A stretch of 64,000 bases of DNA from Malonomonas rubra DSM 5091 (lineage in GTDB: Bacteria > Desulfobacterota > Desulfuromonadia > Desulfuromonadales > Geopsychrobacteraceae). Positions 42,438-54,202 of this stretch are shown here, piece by piece; within the stretch, counting starts at the first letter, position 1, and the number at the start of each line of letters is the position of its first letter. The position numbers and the translations under genes are program-made. Below the pieces are notes generated by a model. The model was not told the origin of the DNA. It saw only the letters and a program-made list of their open reading frames with translations, and searched no databases. The stretch covers positions 186,001 to 250,000 of the forward strand of contig NZ_FQZT01000001.1 in the NCBI RefSeq assembly GCF_900142125.1, given 5' to 3'.

Positions 42438-44756
42438 TTATCTTGGCAGGAGGATCTTCTCGACAACCTGATCGACCGACTCGACCAGTTCAACATCAAT
42501 CCCTTCCAGGATATTTTCTTCCAACTCAGCCAGATGTTCTTTGTTGCGGGCAGGAAGCAGAACTGTTTTAACCCCGGCCCGTCGTGCTGCCAGCACCTTC
42601 TCCTTCACCCCGCCGATTGGAAGAATCCGACCTGACAGCGTCAGTTCACCAGTCATGGCAATATCGCGCCGTGCCGGTCGGCCACTGAGCAACGAGATGA
42701 TCGCAGTGGCGATCGTTACACCAGCAGAAGGACCATCTTTCGGGATTGCACCGGAGGGAACGTGGATGTGCAGGTCGTGATGCTCAAAGAAATCGGCATC
42801 GATACCGAAGTCTTCAGTCCGGCCACGAACATAGGTCAGCGCCGCCTTGGCCGACTCCTGCATGATGTCACCAAGGCTGCCGGTCAGGGTCAGGCCTTTG
42901 TTGCCCGGCATCTTTGCCGCTTCAACGAAAAGAATATCGCCGCCTGATGCGGTCCAGGCAAGGCCGGTAACCACGCCGACACGGTCTTCTTCACTGGCCA
43001 CGTCGGCAAAATAGGTACAGGGGCCGAGCAGCGCTTCAACATCGCTCGCATCGATCCGTTGGCGTGCCTCTCCCCCCTGGGTGATTTCTTTCGCCACTTT
43101 GCGGCAGATAGCGGCAATCTTCCGCTCAAGGCTACGGACCCCGGCCTCGCGGGTGTAGTCCTGAGTTATTTTGGCGATAGCAGCTTCACTGAATTCAAGA
43201 GGAAACTCCGCCAGACCGTTCTCTTCAATCTGTTTCGGAATCAGGTATTTGAAACAGATCTGCCGCTTGTCTTCATCACTGTAGCCGCTCAGCCGGATCA
43301 CTTCCATCCGGTCTTTGAGGGCATGTGGAATGGGATCAAGCAGGTTGGCGGTGGTAATAAACATCACCTTCGACAGGTCGAAGGGGACATCCATGTAATG
43401 GTCTTTAAAGCTGTCATTCTGCTCCGGGTCGAGGACCTCGAGCAGTGCCGATGAAGGGTCGCCACGGAAGTCTTGGCCGATCTTGTCGACCTCATCAAGC
43501 ATAAATACGGGATTATTCGACTCGGCCCGACAGAGCTCCTGGATCACGCGCCCCGGCAGGGCCCCGATATAGGTCCGGCGGTGTCCGCGAATTTCCGCCT
43601 CATCTTTCATCCCTCCAAGCGAGAAGCGGATGAACTTACGTCCCATGGCACGAGCGATGGAGCGGCCAAGAGAGGTTTTACCGACTCCGGGCGGGCCGAC
43701 AAAGCAGAGGATCGGCCCCTTGGTGGTATCGCGTAACGAACGCACCGCCAAATATTCGAGAATGCGTTGCTTTACCTCTTTAAGGCTGTAGTGGTCTTCA
43801 TCGAGCACTGCTTCCGCCTTGCTGACATCGAGGTTGTCCTCGGTTCCTTTTTCCCAGGGAGCGGCGCAAAGATAATCGAGGTAGCCACGCGATACCGTGT
43901 ATTCGGGCGATGCAGGGTTGATCTGCTCCAGCCGCCGCAACTCCTTTTCCGCCACCATCAGCACCTCATCCGGCATATTCGCCTGGCGGATGCGGGTCCG
44001 CAATTCGTTCACCTCGGCTTGCCGCGGGTCTTGCTCACCGAGTTCCTGCTGAATCTGTTTCATCTGCTCACGCAGAATATTTTCTTTCTGATTCTTGCCG
44101 AGCCGCTTGGTCACTTCGGTCTGGATCTCACCCTTCACCTGCATCTTCTGCACTTCGTTGGTCAGGTGGATAAAAACCGATTTCAGGCGCTCGATCGGAT
44201 CGAGGATGGTCAACAGCTGCTGCTGCACATCGAGAGGAATCCCGATGTAAACCGCGACCATGTCCGCCAGTCGCCCGGGGTGCTCGATCCGGTCGATCAT
44301 CTTCATGACATCTTCAGGCAGCGGCTGCCCGTAAGCCAAGGCGATTTTCAACAGCGCGTTGACGCTTTGCACCAACGCCTCCGACACCACCCCTTGCGAA
44401 TCCTGCTCGGGAATGACACGGATGGATGACGTCAGGCAGGGATCGTTGCTGACAGGAGAATTCAACGCAAATCGACTGATACCTTCGAAAGTTGCCTTGC
44501 CACCACCACTGGGGAACTTGATCAGCTGATTGATTTTACAGACCGTGCCGATACGCGGGTGGTCATCGAACGAACAGACGTTTTTACTGCCGGGGCAATA
44601 AACCACGCCAAGCAACTGGTCGTTCCGCATCGCTTCTTCGATGATAGGCGCTGTTTCAGTGGTAAAAAACACCGGCAGCACCATGTACGGGAAAACAATC
44701 TGTTCCTTGATCGGGTAAATTGGCAGGACATTCGGTATCGGTACATTGTTCGACAT
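42438..44756 (-). CDS. lon: ATP-dependent protease Lon
   Basis: A 772-residue Lon. An N-terminal substrate domain ([20 protein letters not shown]) leads to AAA+ with Walker [11 protein letters not shown] and Walker [12 protein letters not shown]. The protease domain has catalytic Ser in [12 protein letters not shown] and Lys in [14 protein letters not shown]. The start is set at 44756 because GAGGGG lies 7 nt upstream; an earlier in-frame ATG at 44816 has no ribosome site. An imperfect palindrome ATAACA-TCT-TGTTAT (44810-44824) lies in the leader. It carries out quality-control and regulatory proteolysis in the cytosol. Confidence 0.96.
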   Translation of the reverse strand: MSNNVPIPNVLPIYPIKEQIVFPYMVLPVFFTTETAPIIEEAMRNDQLLGVVYCPGSKNVCSFDDHPRIGTVCKINQLIKFPSGGGKATFEGISRFALNSPVSNDPCLTSSIRVIPEQDSQGVVSEALVQSVNALLKIALAYGQPLPEDVMKMIDRIEHPGRLADMVAVYIGIPLDVQQQLLTILDPIERLKSVFIHLTNEVQKMQVKGEIQTEVTKRLGKNQKENILREQMKQIQQELGEQDPRQAEVNELRTRIRQANMPDEVLMVAEKELRRLEQINPASPEYTVSRGYLDYLCAAPWEKGTEDNLDVSKAEAVLDEDHYSLKEVKQRILEYLAVRSLRDTTKGPILCFVGPPGVGKTSLGRSIARAMGRKFIRFSLGGMKDEAEIRGHRRTYIGALPGRVIQELCRAESNNPVFMLDEVDKIGQDFRGDPSSALLEVLDPEQNDSFKDHYMDVPFDLSKVMFITTANLLDPIPHALKDRMEVIRLSGYSDEDKRQICFKYLIPKQIEENGLAEFPLEFSEAAIAKITQDYTREAGVRSLERKIAAICRKVAKEITQGGEARQRIDASDVEALLGPCTYFADVASEEDRVGVVTGLAWTASGGDILFVEAAKMPGNKGLTLTGSLGDIMQESAKAALTYVRGRTEDFGIDADFFEHHDLHIHVPSGAIPKDGPSAGVTIATAIISLLSGRPARRDIAMTGELTLSGRILPIGGVKEKVLAARRAGVKTVLLPARNKEHLAELEENILEGIDVELVESVDQVVEKILLPR

Positions 44757-44885
44757 TTTGTTACCCCTCGGAACAAACACGCAACAGATCGGATCGAAAC
44801 AAACTCCTAATAACATCTTGTTATATCAAAGACTTACTCAGGCTGCACAGTTTTTATTCGAATCCAGCAGAGGGAAAGATATTTT

Positions 44886-44914
44886 TTGACAAACCAGTTT
44901 GCCGCTGGTTTACT
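44886..44914 (+). promoter_or_regulatory. pfkA promoter with a 21-bp inverted repeat in its spacer
   Basis: TTGACA (44886-44891), 17-nt spacer and TTTACT (44909-44914). The palindrome AAACCAG-N7-CTGGTTT (44891-44911) has perfect 7-bp arms and spans the spacer, touching both hexamers. That geometry suggests a repressor operator. Confidence 0.6.
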
Positions 44915-44983
44915 TTCTGCAGTTCACTTCTTAATTTTCACACTCGACATAATTCAAGTCATTTCCCATAGATGGAGCATTTG

Positions 44984-45946
44984 ATGAAACGTATCGCAGT
45001 TTTGACCAGTGGCGGGGATTGTTCCGGAATGAATGCTGCCGTACGCGCGGTTGTTCGTGCCGGTTTGGCAATGCAGGTTGACGTTATCGGTATTTACAAA
45101 GGCTACCAGGGATTGATCGATCGCCTCTATGAAAATATGACAACGAAATCGGTCAGCAACGTCCTTCAGCGCGGCGGCACATTCCTGCAGAGCGCCCGCT
45201 GCCTAGAAATGAAAACCGAAGCAGGATTACGGCTGGCAACCGACAACCTGAAAGGAATGGGCGTCGAAGGATTGATCGTCATTGGCGGCGACGGCTCACT
45301 TAACGGTGGGTACGCCATCCACCAACAGGGCGTACCAGTGATCGGCATCCCCGCATCGATCGATAACGACATCCCTTTCACCGACATGTCACTCGGCGTT
45401 GACACGGCGCTTAACAACATCGTTGCCGCCGTCGACAATCTGAAAGACACCGCATCATCTCACGATCGCGCTTTCGTCGTTGAAACCATGGGCCGCGGCT
45501 GCGGCTACCTGGCGGTTGTGGCAACGATTGCTTCGGGTGCTGAATTCAGTCTGATTCCGGAAGAACCTTACGATCTGGAACAGATCTGCGAAGACCTGCG
45601 CCGCCGCTACCGCGAGGGACGCAGCAATTCAATTATCCTGGTCGCCGAGGGTGCCGGCAAAGCGCAGGACATTGCCGATCAGATCAAAGACAAAATCGGA
45701 TTCGAAACGCGTGTTATTGTCCTCGGCCACTATCAACGCGGTGGTTCGCCGACTGTTTTCGACCGCCTGCTTGCCGCCCGCTTCGGACAGGCCGCCGTGG
45801 AGAACCTGCTCAAGGGCAATCACGGGAAAATGGTCGGCCTGCAGAGTGCGGACATCAAACTGACCGACCTGGAAAAAGTGGTCAACGCGGAAAGTCGCCC
45901 GATAGACCCGATGTTGCCACAACTGGCAAATCGGTTATCGGTCTAA
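44984..45946 (+). CDS. pfkA: ATP-dependent 6-phosphofructokinase
   Basis: A 320-residue enzyme, the standard bacterial length. The ATP-binding N-terminus is TSGGDCSGMNA. VIGGDGSLNGG has Gly where PPi-dependent enzymes carry Asp, and PASIDNDIPFTD lacks the PPi-type Lys, so ATP is the donor. The catalytic Asp is in SIDND, and the substrate Arg in VLGHYQRGGSPT. The start is at 44984 with GGAG 7 nt upstream, rather than the ATG at 44972. It faces fbp, the enzyme of the reverse step. Confidence 0.94.
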   Translation: MKRIAVLTSGGDCSGMNAAVRAVVRAGLAMQVDVIGIYKGYQGLIDRLYENMTTKSVSNVLQRGGTFLQSARCLEMKTEAGLRLATDNLKGMGVEGLIVIGGDGSLNGGYAIHQQGVPVIGIPASIDNDIPFTDMSLGVDTALNNIVAAVDNLKDTASSHDRAFVVETMGRGCGYLAVVATIASGAEFSLIPEEPYDLEQICEDLRRRYREGRSNSIILVAEGAGKAQDIADQIKDKIGFETRVIVLGHYQRGGSPTVFDRLLAARFGQAAVENLLKGNHGKMVGLQSADIKLTDLEKVVNAESRPIDPMLPQLANRLSV

Positions 45947-45997
45947 ACTGAAAATGGACACCGCCTTAAAGCTAAAACGAGCGAGTACTGAAGGCAA

Positions 45998-47011
45998 TTA
46001 GCTGCCTTCGAACTCTTTCATAAATTGATGTGCCGTATCCATCATTTCTGGTGATCCCGTAAAGAAGGGAACACGTTGATGGAGCTCAGTTGGCTTTATA
46101 TCGAGAATAGGGCTGAAACCATCGGTCGCCAGCGCACCGGCTTGCTCGGCCAAAAAGGCAATGGGGTTGCATTCATACAGCAAGCGTAATTTTCCCGATG
46201 GAGCCTGTGCTGTTTGGGGGTAAATATAGATGCCCCCTTTCAGCAGGTTACGGTGAAAGTCGGCGATCAGGGAACCGATGTAGCGCGAAGTATAGGGGCG
46301 GTTTGTCGATTCATCTTCTTCCTGACAGTATTTCAAATACTTTTTCACCCCGAGCGGGAACTTGACGTAGTTTCCTTCGTTGATTGAATAAATCCTGCCG
46401 GATTTCGGGATTGTCAGGGACTCGTGGGAAAGGCAGAAAACGCCAATCGACGGGTCATAGGTAAAACCGTGAACGCCATTGCCGGTCGTGTAGACAAGCA
46501 TGGTCGATGAGCCATAAATGACATAGCCTGCTGCGACCTGCTTTCGGCCCACCTGCAAAAAGTCCTCTATCCCGACAGGACCATTCGTCGGTGAAACGCG
46601 GCGGTAGATCGAGAAAATCGTCCCAACAGAAACATTCACATCAATATTTGATGAGCCATCCAAGGGATCCATCAGAACAACATAGTTACCGCTACGGCTG
46701 TTTTTGTTGTCGAAAAAAACATAATTGTCCTCTTCTTCTGAAGCGATACCACAGATTTCACCGCGAGCAATAAGCGCGTTTTTGAAGATTTCATTCGCGT
46801 ACATATCAAGCTTTTGCTGCTGCTCACCCTGAACGTTTTCTACACCTGTTGCACCGGTGATATCAACCAGGCCAGCCTTGTTGATTTCGCGGTTAACAAT
46901 TTTTGCAGCCAGCTTGATTGCACTTAACAAGGCACTTAACTCGCCCTTTGCATGGGGAAAGTCAGCTTGTTTTTCTATGATGAATTCACCGAGCGTTTTG
47001 TGTATCGACAT
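45998..47011 (-). CDS. fbp: Class 1 fructose-1,6-bisphosphatase
   Basis: A 337-residue class 1 FBPase. The metal/phosphate motif is [20 protein letters not shown], the upstream catalytic Glu pair is in [10 protein letters not shown], and the sugar-binding region is [20 protein letters not shown]-like with Ala at the last position. It converts fructose-1,6-bisphosphate to fructose-6-phosphate in gluconeogenesis. It is convergent with pfkA across 51 nt; a hairpin GAAGGCA-N6-TGCCTTC (45990-46009) overlaps its stop codon, without a T-run. The adjacency puts both opposing enzymes at one locus. Confidence 0.95.
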   Translation of the reverse strand: MSIHKTLGEFIIEKQADFPHAKGELSALLSAIKLAAKIVNREINKAGLVDITGATGVENVQGEQQQKLDMYANEIFKNALIARGEICGIASEEEDNYVFFDNKNSRSGNYVVLMDPLDGSSNIDVNVSVGTIFSIYRRVSPTNGPVGIEDFLQVGRKQVAAGYVIYGSSTMLVYTTGNGVHGFTYDPSIGVFCLSHESLTIPKSGRIYSINEGNYVKFPLGVKKYLKYCQEEDESTNRPYTSRYIGSLIADFHRNLLKGGIYIYPQTAQAPSGKLRLLYECNPIAFLAEQAGALATDGFSPILDIKPTELHQRVPFFTGSPEMMDTAHQFMKEFEGS

Positions 47012-47156
47012 TCTGATTCCTTATCCGTATCCGTTATTCCCCAGGGTTTCCGTTATATTACGCCAGCCGTAATTTTCTCTTGTTTCAGCATAAAGCCTGA
47101 CCAGTATCCGGAAGTGTCACCACTTTGTCAAACATCGCGAAACTGGCAGAAAACCA

Positions 47157-47753
47157 TTACCCAATCTTGCGCCAAACCAACAGCCGATTATTAGATGGCA
47201 TTTCGTGATCGTTGAGCAGTTCCAGTCCATTCTGCTCAGCGAACCGGTTCAGCTGTTCGAAATCACGGATTCCACGCTCGGGATCTTTTTCTTTCAGCCC
47301 ACGATCAAACCTTGCGTTGCTCTCACTGGTGAATTTTCCGTTGTAGTTGAACGGCCCATAAACACAAAGCTTTCCACCAGGCAAAAGCACCTGTCCGACT
47401 CCGGCAAAAAAATCCGCAACCGCTTCAATCGGCATAATATGCAGCGTGTTCGCACTGAAAATTGCCGCGAACGATTCGACTGCCCAAGGCAAACGCGTCA
47501 CATCCAGTTCGGCAGCGGGAACAACATTTTCAGCAGCTTGCCGCAGATTGCCACGCAAATCGTCGATCAGCTTAGGCCGTTCACTCGGCTGCCATTGTAA
47601 ATGAGGCAATTCCACGCTTAAAAACAACGCATGCTGACCTGAACCACTGCCGATTTCCAGAACATCTGTCGTCTCTGCCAACTCTTGCCGTAGAACGTCA
47701 AGGATAGGTTCCCTGTTTCGTTCGCAGGACTCACTGTAATTCTTCATCTGCAA
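47157..47753 (-). CDS. DUF938 family SAM-dependent methyltransferase-like protein
   Basis: A 198-residue Rossmann-fold protein. The SAM motif is TTDVLEIGSGSGQHALFLS, followed by WQPSERP and SANTLHIMPIEAVADFF, all characteristic of the DUF938 group. The substrate is unknown. No neighbour suggests a pathway. ATG start three codons into the MQMKNYSES region is also possible. The gap to fbp (47012-47156) shows no gene. Confidence 0.82.
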   Translation of the reverse strand: MQMKNYSESCERNREPILDVLRQELAETTDVLEIGSGSGQHALFLSVELPHLQWQPSERPKLIDDLRGNLRQAAENVVPAAELDVTRLPWAVESFAAIFSANTLHIMPIEAVADFFAGVGQVLLPGGKLCVYGPFNYNGKFTSESNARFDRGLKEKDPERGIRDFEQLNRFAEQNGLELLNDHEMPSNNRLLVWRKIG

Positions 47754-47783
47754 ACCTGTAATTTTCTGGGGTATGATACCCTG

Positions 47784-48497
47784 ATGACAACAGCATTCCT
47801 GATCACAGCCGCTTTTTTCTCATCAACCTTGACCGCCGTGCTCGGTGTTGGCGGTGGCATGCTATTGATCTCCGTTATGGCCGTTGCCTTGCCGCCTGCG
47901 GCGATCGTGCCGGTGCACGGCGTCGCTCAACTGGCCAGCAACGCCAGCCGTGGCATCTTTGCTTTAAAGGAGATCAGCTGGCAGATCGTCTGGCCATTTC
48001 TGTGCGGCTGCGTGCTCGGCTCGCTGCTCGGCTCCGACCTTTTCATCCGTTTCCCCAGCGAGTTCCTGCCGGTCCCGCTTGGAACTTTCATCCTGATCAT
48101 GACCTGGTGGCCGCAATGGAAGCAGAAATTCAGGCTACCAGGGCGGTTTTTCGGTCTTGGCTTTGTGCAGGCAGTACTGACCCTGTTTGTTGGCGCGACC
48201 GGGCCGCTGAACATGCCCATCCTGCTGCGTGAAGGGCTTTCGAAAGACCAGATCGTAGTCACCGCCTCGGCACTGATGACGATCGTTCACCTGGCCAAAA
48301 TCATCACCTTCGGCTTTATCGGTTTTGCCTTCAGCAGCTACCTACCGTTGATGGCCGGCATGGTTGTCGCAGTCATCGCAGGATCTTTCGCTGGCACCAA
48401 ACTGCGTGCGAAAGTTCCTGAAGAACGATTCAAAAAGCTCTTCAAACTGTTGATCACAGTTCTGGCGCTGCGGATGATTATTCGTGCCCTGCTCTAG
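47784..48497 (+). CDS. TauE/SafE family (sulfite exporter-like) permease
   Basis: A 237-residue protein with about seven to eight hydrophobic helices and the family motif TAVLGVGGGMLLISVMAVAL near the N-terminus, plus FVGATGPLNMPILL. Members export sulfite, sulfoacetate or related anions; the substrate here is unknown. It is divergent from the methyltransferase. Its last 20 nt overlap the 3' end of hypF on the other strand. Confidence 0.85.
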   Translation: MTTAFLITAAFFSSTLTAVLGVGGGMLLISVMAVALPPAAIVPVHGVAQLASNASRGIFALKEISWQIVWPFLCGCVLGSLLGSDLFIRFPSEFLPVPLGTFILIMTWWPQWKQKFRLPGRFFGLGFVQAVLTLFVGATGPLNMPILLREGLSKDQIVVTASALMTIVHLAKIITFGFIGFAFSSYLPLMAGMVVAVIAGSFAGTKLRAKVPEERFKKLFKLLITVLALRMIIRALL

Positions 48498-50757
48498 CAC
48501 CTGCAATCACAGCCTGCCCCAGGGCCAGTCCTCCGTCGTTCGGTGGCACTTGCCGGTGCAGCAGCACGTCAAAACCAGCTTCGCGCAGCAGTTTTGCCGA
48601 TCGTTCCGTCAGATAGCGGTTCTGGAAAACGCCGCCTGAAAGCGCGACCGGTAAAACGCCTCGCTCGCCTCTAATTTGTCGGCAGACATCGACAATCGTC
48701 TGCGCGAGACCATTATGAAAGCGGGCACTCACAACGGCAGGCTCGATACCGGCACGTAAATCTGCCACTAACGCTTTTATCATCGGCACAGCGTCGATCT
48801 GCAGAAGGCCGGCAGCAGCAACGACATCGAACCGATATGGAGCTTCTGCTTCACCGCTCGCAGCAATCAGCATTTCCAGTTCGAACGCAGCCTGTCCTTC
48901 ATAGCTGACCCTGTTGCGCAAACCGACCAGTGCAGCGACGGCATCGAACAGTCGGCCGACGCTACTGGTCAACGGCGAATTGAGCTGTTTTTCAATCATC
49001 TGCAGCAACAGATTCAGACCGGAAGACTCAACGTCCTGCAAGAAAGGAAGATCGGGCAGCTTGTTACCATAAACCGCTTGCAAGTAGCTAACCGCCATCC
49101 GCCAGGGTTCTTTGGTCGCGGCATCTCCACCCGGCATCGGGCGATAAGCAAACTGTCCCACCCGTTCGAAATCATACAAATCGCCGACAAGAAACTCTCC
49201 GCCCCAGATATGACCGTCATTACCGTAGCCGATACCATCGAAGATCACGCCGATCGCTGCTTCATTTCGGCCATTATCGGTCAGGCAACTGGCCAAGTGT
49301 GCATGGTGATGCTGCACGGCAACCAAGTTAGACTCCCCGGCCAACTCTTCGGCGACATGGGTTGAAAGATAATCAGGGTGCAGATCATGGGCGATAATCG
49401 TGGGCTGCACTTCCAACAGACCCTGAAAGTGATCGATCGCCTGTTTCATCGAATCGACCACAGTTTGATTTTTCAGGTCCCCGATGTGATGACTGAGAAA
49501 AGCCCGGTCGCCACGTGTCAGGCAGATGGTGTTTTTCAATTCGGCGCCAACGGCCAGTACCGGTTTCTGTTCACCTGACAGCTTAACACCGCGCGGAACA
49601 TAACCACGTGATCGGCGATAGAGTACCGGTTCTCCGTCGAGCAGCCGAGCGATGGAATCATCTGTGCGAATATGGATGCGACGGTTGTGTTGCAGGTAGC
49701 AATCGGCAATCCCTTCGAGACGGTTCTGTGCATCCGAATTTTCGAAGGCGATCGGCTCGTCGCCCTGGTTGCCACTGGTCATTACTATTGCGTGAAACTG
49801 TTCAAGTAAAAGATAATGAAGTGGCGTATAAGGTATCATAGTACCGAAGAATTTATTCTTCGGAGCAACCTCTAATGAAAGACCATGGTCCTTGCGCTGA
49901 CGGAGTAAAACGATCGGCCGTTCAACGCTCGTCAACAATCGTTCCTCGCCCGGAGAGACATGCGAAAAACGACAAATTTGTTCCAAGTTATAAGCCATTA
50001 CGGCGAACGGTTTTTCATCCCGATGCTTGCGCTGCCGAAGTCTTTTCACCGCTTCATCGTTGGTCGCATCGACTGCCAGATGATAGCCACCGAGCCCCTT
50101 GACGGCAACGATCTGCCCCGCCCGTAATCTTTCGATCGCTTCGACCAACGGCTCTGCTGCAGCGATCAGCTGTCCATTTTCATCGGCAAAAGTAAGCTGC
50201 GGGCCACAGTCCGCACAAGCGTTCGGCTGAGCATGAAATCGGCGAGAGACAGGATCCTCATATTCCGCCTGACAGGCTGGACACATGGGGAAATCGACCA
50301 TGGTGGTCAACGGCCGATCGTAAGGGATATCGGTGACAATACTGTAACGTGGACCGCAGTTGGTGCAGTTGATGAAGGGATAGCGGTAGCGCCTGTCGTT
50401 CGGATCGAACAGTTCGCGCAGACAGTCGGGGCAGACGTATGAATCGGGAGCTATCTGTGCGACCCTCCGTTGCGCACTTTGGCTTTCGACAATGACAAAA
50501 CCGCTCTGCCCGGTCGGAACGGAATCAACAACCTGAAAACCGGATATGGATGCCAGTGGCGGCAATTCCGTTTCGATGGCAGCAAGAAATGACTCTATCC
50601 CTCGCCGTTCACCTTCTATTTCAATCAACACGCCTTGGCTGTCATTAAGGACAGTTCCGGCCAATTGACGCTCGCGTGCCAAACGATAGATGAAGGGGCG
50701 AAAACCGACCCCCTGAACAATTCCCTCAATTCTGACCCGTCTCGCTACAACCGCCAC
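48478..50757 (-). CDS. hypF: Carbamoyltransferase HypF
   Basis: A 759-residue protein. An acylphosphatase domain (GIVQGVGFRPFIYRLA) leads to two zinc-ribbon pairs (CPDCLREL, NCTNCGPRY, CPACQAEY, CADCGPQL). A YrdC-like domain (about 200-385, KGLGGYHLAVDAT) and a Kae1-like domain (HHHAHLASCLTDNG, ALSGGVFQNRYL) follow. It makes the cyanide ligands of [NiFe] hydrogenases from carbamoyl phosphate with HypE. The GTG start at 50757 is chosen because AGAGGAGG lies 5 nt upstream; an ATG at 50790 has none. No other hyp or hydrogenase structural gene is in the window. Confidence 0.93.
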   Translation of the reverse strand: MAVVARRVRIEGIVQGVGFRPFIYRLARERQLAGTVLNDSQGVLIEIEGERRGIESFLAAIETELPPLASISGFQVVDSVPTGQSGFVIVESQSAQRRVAQIAPDSYVCPDCLRELFDPNDRRYRYPFINCTNCGPRYSIVTDIPYDRPLTTMVDFPMCPACQAEYEDPVSRRFHAQPNACADCGPQLTFADENGQLIAAAEPLVEAIERLRAGQIVAVKGLGGYHLAVDATNDEAVKRLRQRKHRDEKPFAVMAYNLEQICRFSHVSPGEERLLTSVERPIVLLRQRKDHGLSLEVAPKNKFFGTMIPYTPLHYLLLEQFHAIVMTSGNQGDEPIAFENSDAQNRLEGIADCYLQHNRRIHIRTDDSIARLLDGEPVLYRRSRGYVPRGVKLSGEQKPVLAVGAELKNTICLTRGDRAFLSHHIGDLKNQTVVDSMKQAIDHFQGLLEVQPTIIAHDLHPDYLSTHVAEELAGESNLVAVQHHHAHLASCLTDNGRNEAAIGVIFDGIGYGNDGHIWGGEFLVGDLYDFERVGQFAYRPMPGGDAATKEPWRMAVSYLQAVYGNKLPDLPFLQDVESSGLNLLLQMIEKQLNSPLTSSVGRLFDAVAALVGLRNRVSYEGQAAFELEMLIAASGEAEAPYRFDVVAAAGLLQIDAVPMIKALVADLRAGIEPAVVSARFHNGLAQTIVDVCRQIRGERGVLPVALSGGVFQNRYLTERSAKLLREAGFDVLLHRQVPPNDGGLALGQAVIAGARAGHE

Positions 50758-50905
50758 GCAACCTCCTCTATTGCGGCAGCATTGTGACATTTTCGTGCAC
50801 GCACAGCAACGACGTATACAACATCAGGTTTTACTTTCTTTCGTTCTGCTCTCCGGCTAAGATCGCTCTTTCACTTAGCTCACCTTTTCCTGCTGGATAA
50901 ACACT

Positions 50906-52997
<2,092 letters not shown>

Positions 52998-53011
52998 TTT
53001 TCAATCAAACT

Positions 53012-53053
53012 AGGACAAAAAAAGGATCGCGCTTGCGATCCTTTTTTTGTCCT
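53012..53053. terminator. Bidirectional terminator between purB and mltB
   Basis: AGGACAAAAAAAGGATCGC, GCTT loop, and its exact complement: a 19-bp perfect stem with A and T runs. It serves purB on + and the lytic transglycosylase on -, whose stop is 6 nt away. Confidence 0.95.
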
Positions 53054-53058
53054 CCTCT

Positions 53059-54024
53059 TTAACGCCCAATTTCATCCGCCAGTAGCCCAACTGCAATAGC
53101 AAAGCTGTGTGCTCGGTTCCATTTCATCAGTGTGCGGTAGTTGTCGTAAACCAGGAACGCTCGGTCTTGACCCTCCGGACGGATCAGAGATGCGTCCATC
53201 GCAAACCGCGGCAAGGCGCGCCCATCAAGCCGCCGGATACCCAGCTGTTGCCATCTGGCCAATGGCAAACGCTGCTCCAAACCATAAAACTGGCTGTCAA
53301 AGTTTTCTGGTAAGCGGACTTCCCGGCCCCAAGTGCGCCGTTTTTGCCAACCACTTGCAGCGAGGTAATTCGCCGCAGAAGAAAGATAATCTTCCGGTGT
53401 GTCCCACAAGTCAATCCGGCCATCACCGTTACCATCAACTGCAAACCTGAGAAACGATGAAGGCATAAACTGAACCTGGCCCATGGCCCCTGCCCAGGAA
53501 CCTTTCATTTTTTCAGGACGAATGTGCCCGGCATCGATAATCCGCAGAGCATTGAAAAGCTCCTGTCGAAAATAGGCACTCCGCCGGCCATCAAACGCCA
53601 ACGTCACCAAGGCATCGATAATCGGCACTTTTCCGGTGTGCTTTCCGTAGTAGGTTTCAATTCCCCAGAGCGCGACGATAAACCGTGGATGAACCTGATA
53701 TTTCCCTGCGATACGATTGAGCAAGCGGCGGTTTTTAACCAGCATCTGCCGGCCCTGATCGATCCGCTTCTGGCTTAATGCTCCATCCAGGTACTCCTGC
53801 AGAGTTTTTTTAAATTCCGGCTGGTTGCGGTCGGCTTCAATCACCCAATCGAGCAATTCCGGTTGTTTTAACGTGGCCTCAACCGTGGCCTGCTCGATCC
53901 CCTTGCTCAAAGCTTCTTGGCGAAGTTCTGTCAACCAGTCATCGTAAGAAGCTGCCTGCGCTTTCGACAGTAGAGTGAATGCCAGTAAAAGCAGGCAGAA
54001 ACTGAATCCTCTCATCGTCATCAC
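53059..54024 (-). CDS. mltB: Lytic murein transglycosylase B
   Basis: A 321-residue soluble-periplasmic MltB with Sec signal (GFSFCLLLLAFTLLSKAQA-AS). The catalytic Glu is in IVALWGIETYYGKHTG, followed by the family segments PIIDALVTLAFDGRRS, GSWAGAMGQVQFMPSSF and NGDGRIDLWDTPEDYLSS. There is no lipobox, unlike E. coli MltB. It cleaves the MurNAc-GlcNAc bond with anhydro-product formation. The start may be Met1 or Met2. The gap to 54203 holds two hairpins belonging to the next gene upstream. Confidence 0.92.
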   Translation of the reverse strand: MMTMRGFSFCLLLLAFTLLSKAQAASYDDWLTELRQEALSKGIEQATVEATLKQPELLDWVIEADRNQPEFKKTLQEYLDGALSQKRIDQGRQMLVKNRRLLNRIAGKYQVHPRFIVALWGIETYYGKHTGKVPIIDALVTLAFDGRRSAYFRQELFNALRIIDAGHIRPEKMKGSWAGAMGQVQFMPSSFLRFAVDGNGDGRIDLWDTPEDYLSSAANYLAASGWQKRRTWGREVRLPENFDSQFYGLEQRLPLARWQQLGIRRLDGRALPRFAMDASLIRPEGQDRAFLVYDNYRTLMKWNRAHSFAIAVGLLADEIGR

Positions 54025-54091
54025 ATCCCCCCTTCAAAGATTTAGATTAAAAATAAGATAACAAATCTGTATTCAGTTGCGGTGAGAACAT

Positions 54092-54131
54092 AAAAAAAAT
54101 CCCTGCTACGGAAGAGAAGTCGCAGCAGGGG
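54092..54131 (-). terminator. Terminator after the DASS transporter gene
   Basis: On the minus strand CCCCTGCTGC and GTAGCAGGGA pair around a purine/pyrimidine loop, followed by eight Ts (54099-54092). Confidence 0.75.
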
Positions 54132-54162
54132 AATGTCCAATGGACGAATAGAGAGAAGGTCA

Positions 54163-54193
54163 CGGCAGATGGCTCAACCCGAACCATCTGCCG
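54163..54193 (-). other. 3' hairpin next to the DASS transporter stop codon
   Basis: CGGCAGATGG and CCATCTGCCG form a perfect 10-bp stem with an 11-nt loop starting 10 nt after the stop codon. No T-run follows on the minus strand. It is more likely a message-stabilising hairpin ahead of the true terminator at 54092-54131. Confidence 0.5.
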
Positions 54194-54202
54194 CGTGTTG
54201 TT

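Noticed and set aside
45990-46009. Hairpin at the fbp stop codon as a terminator
   Set aside because: A GAAGGCA/TGCCTTC stem is present but no T-run follows in either direction.
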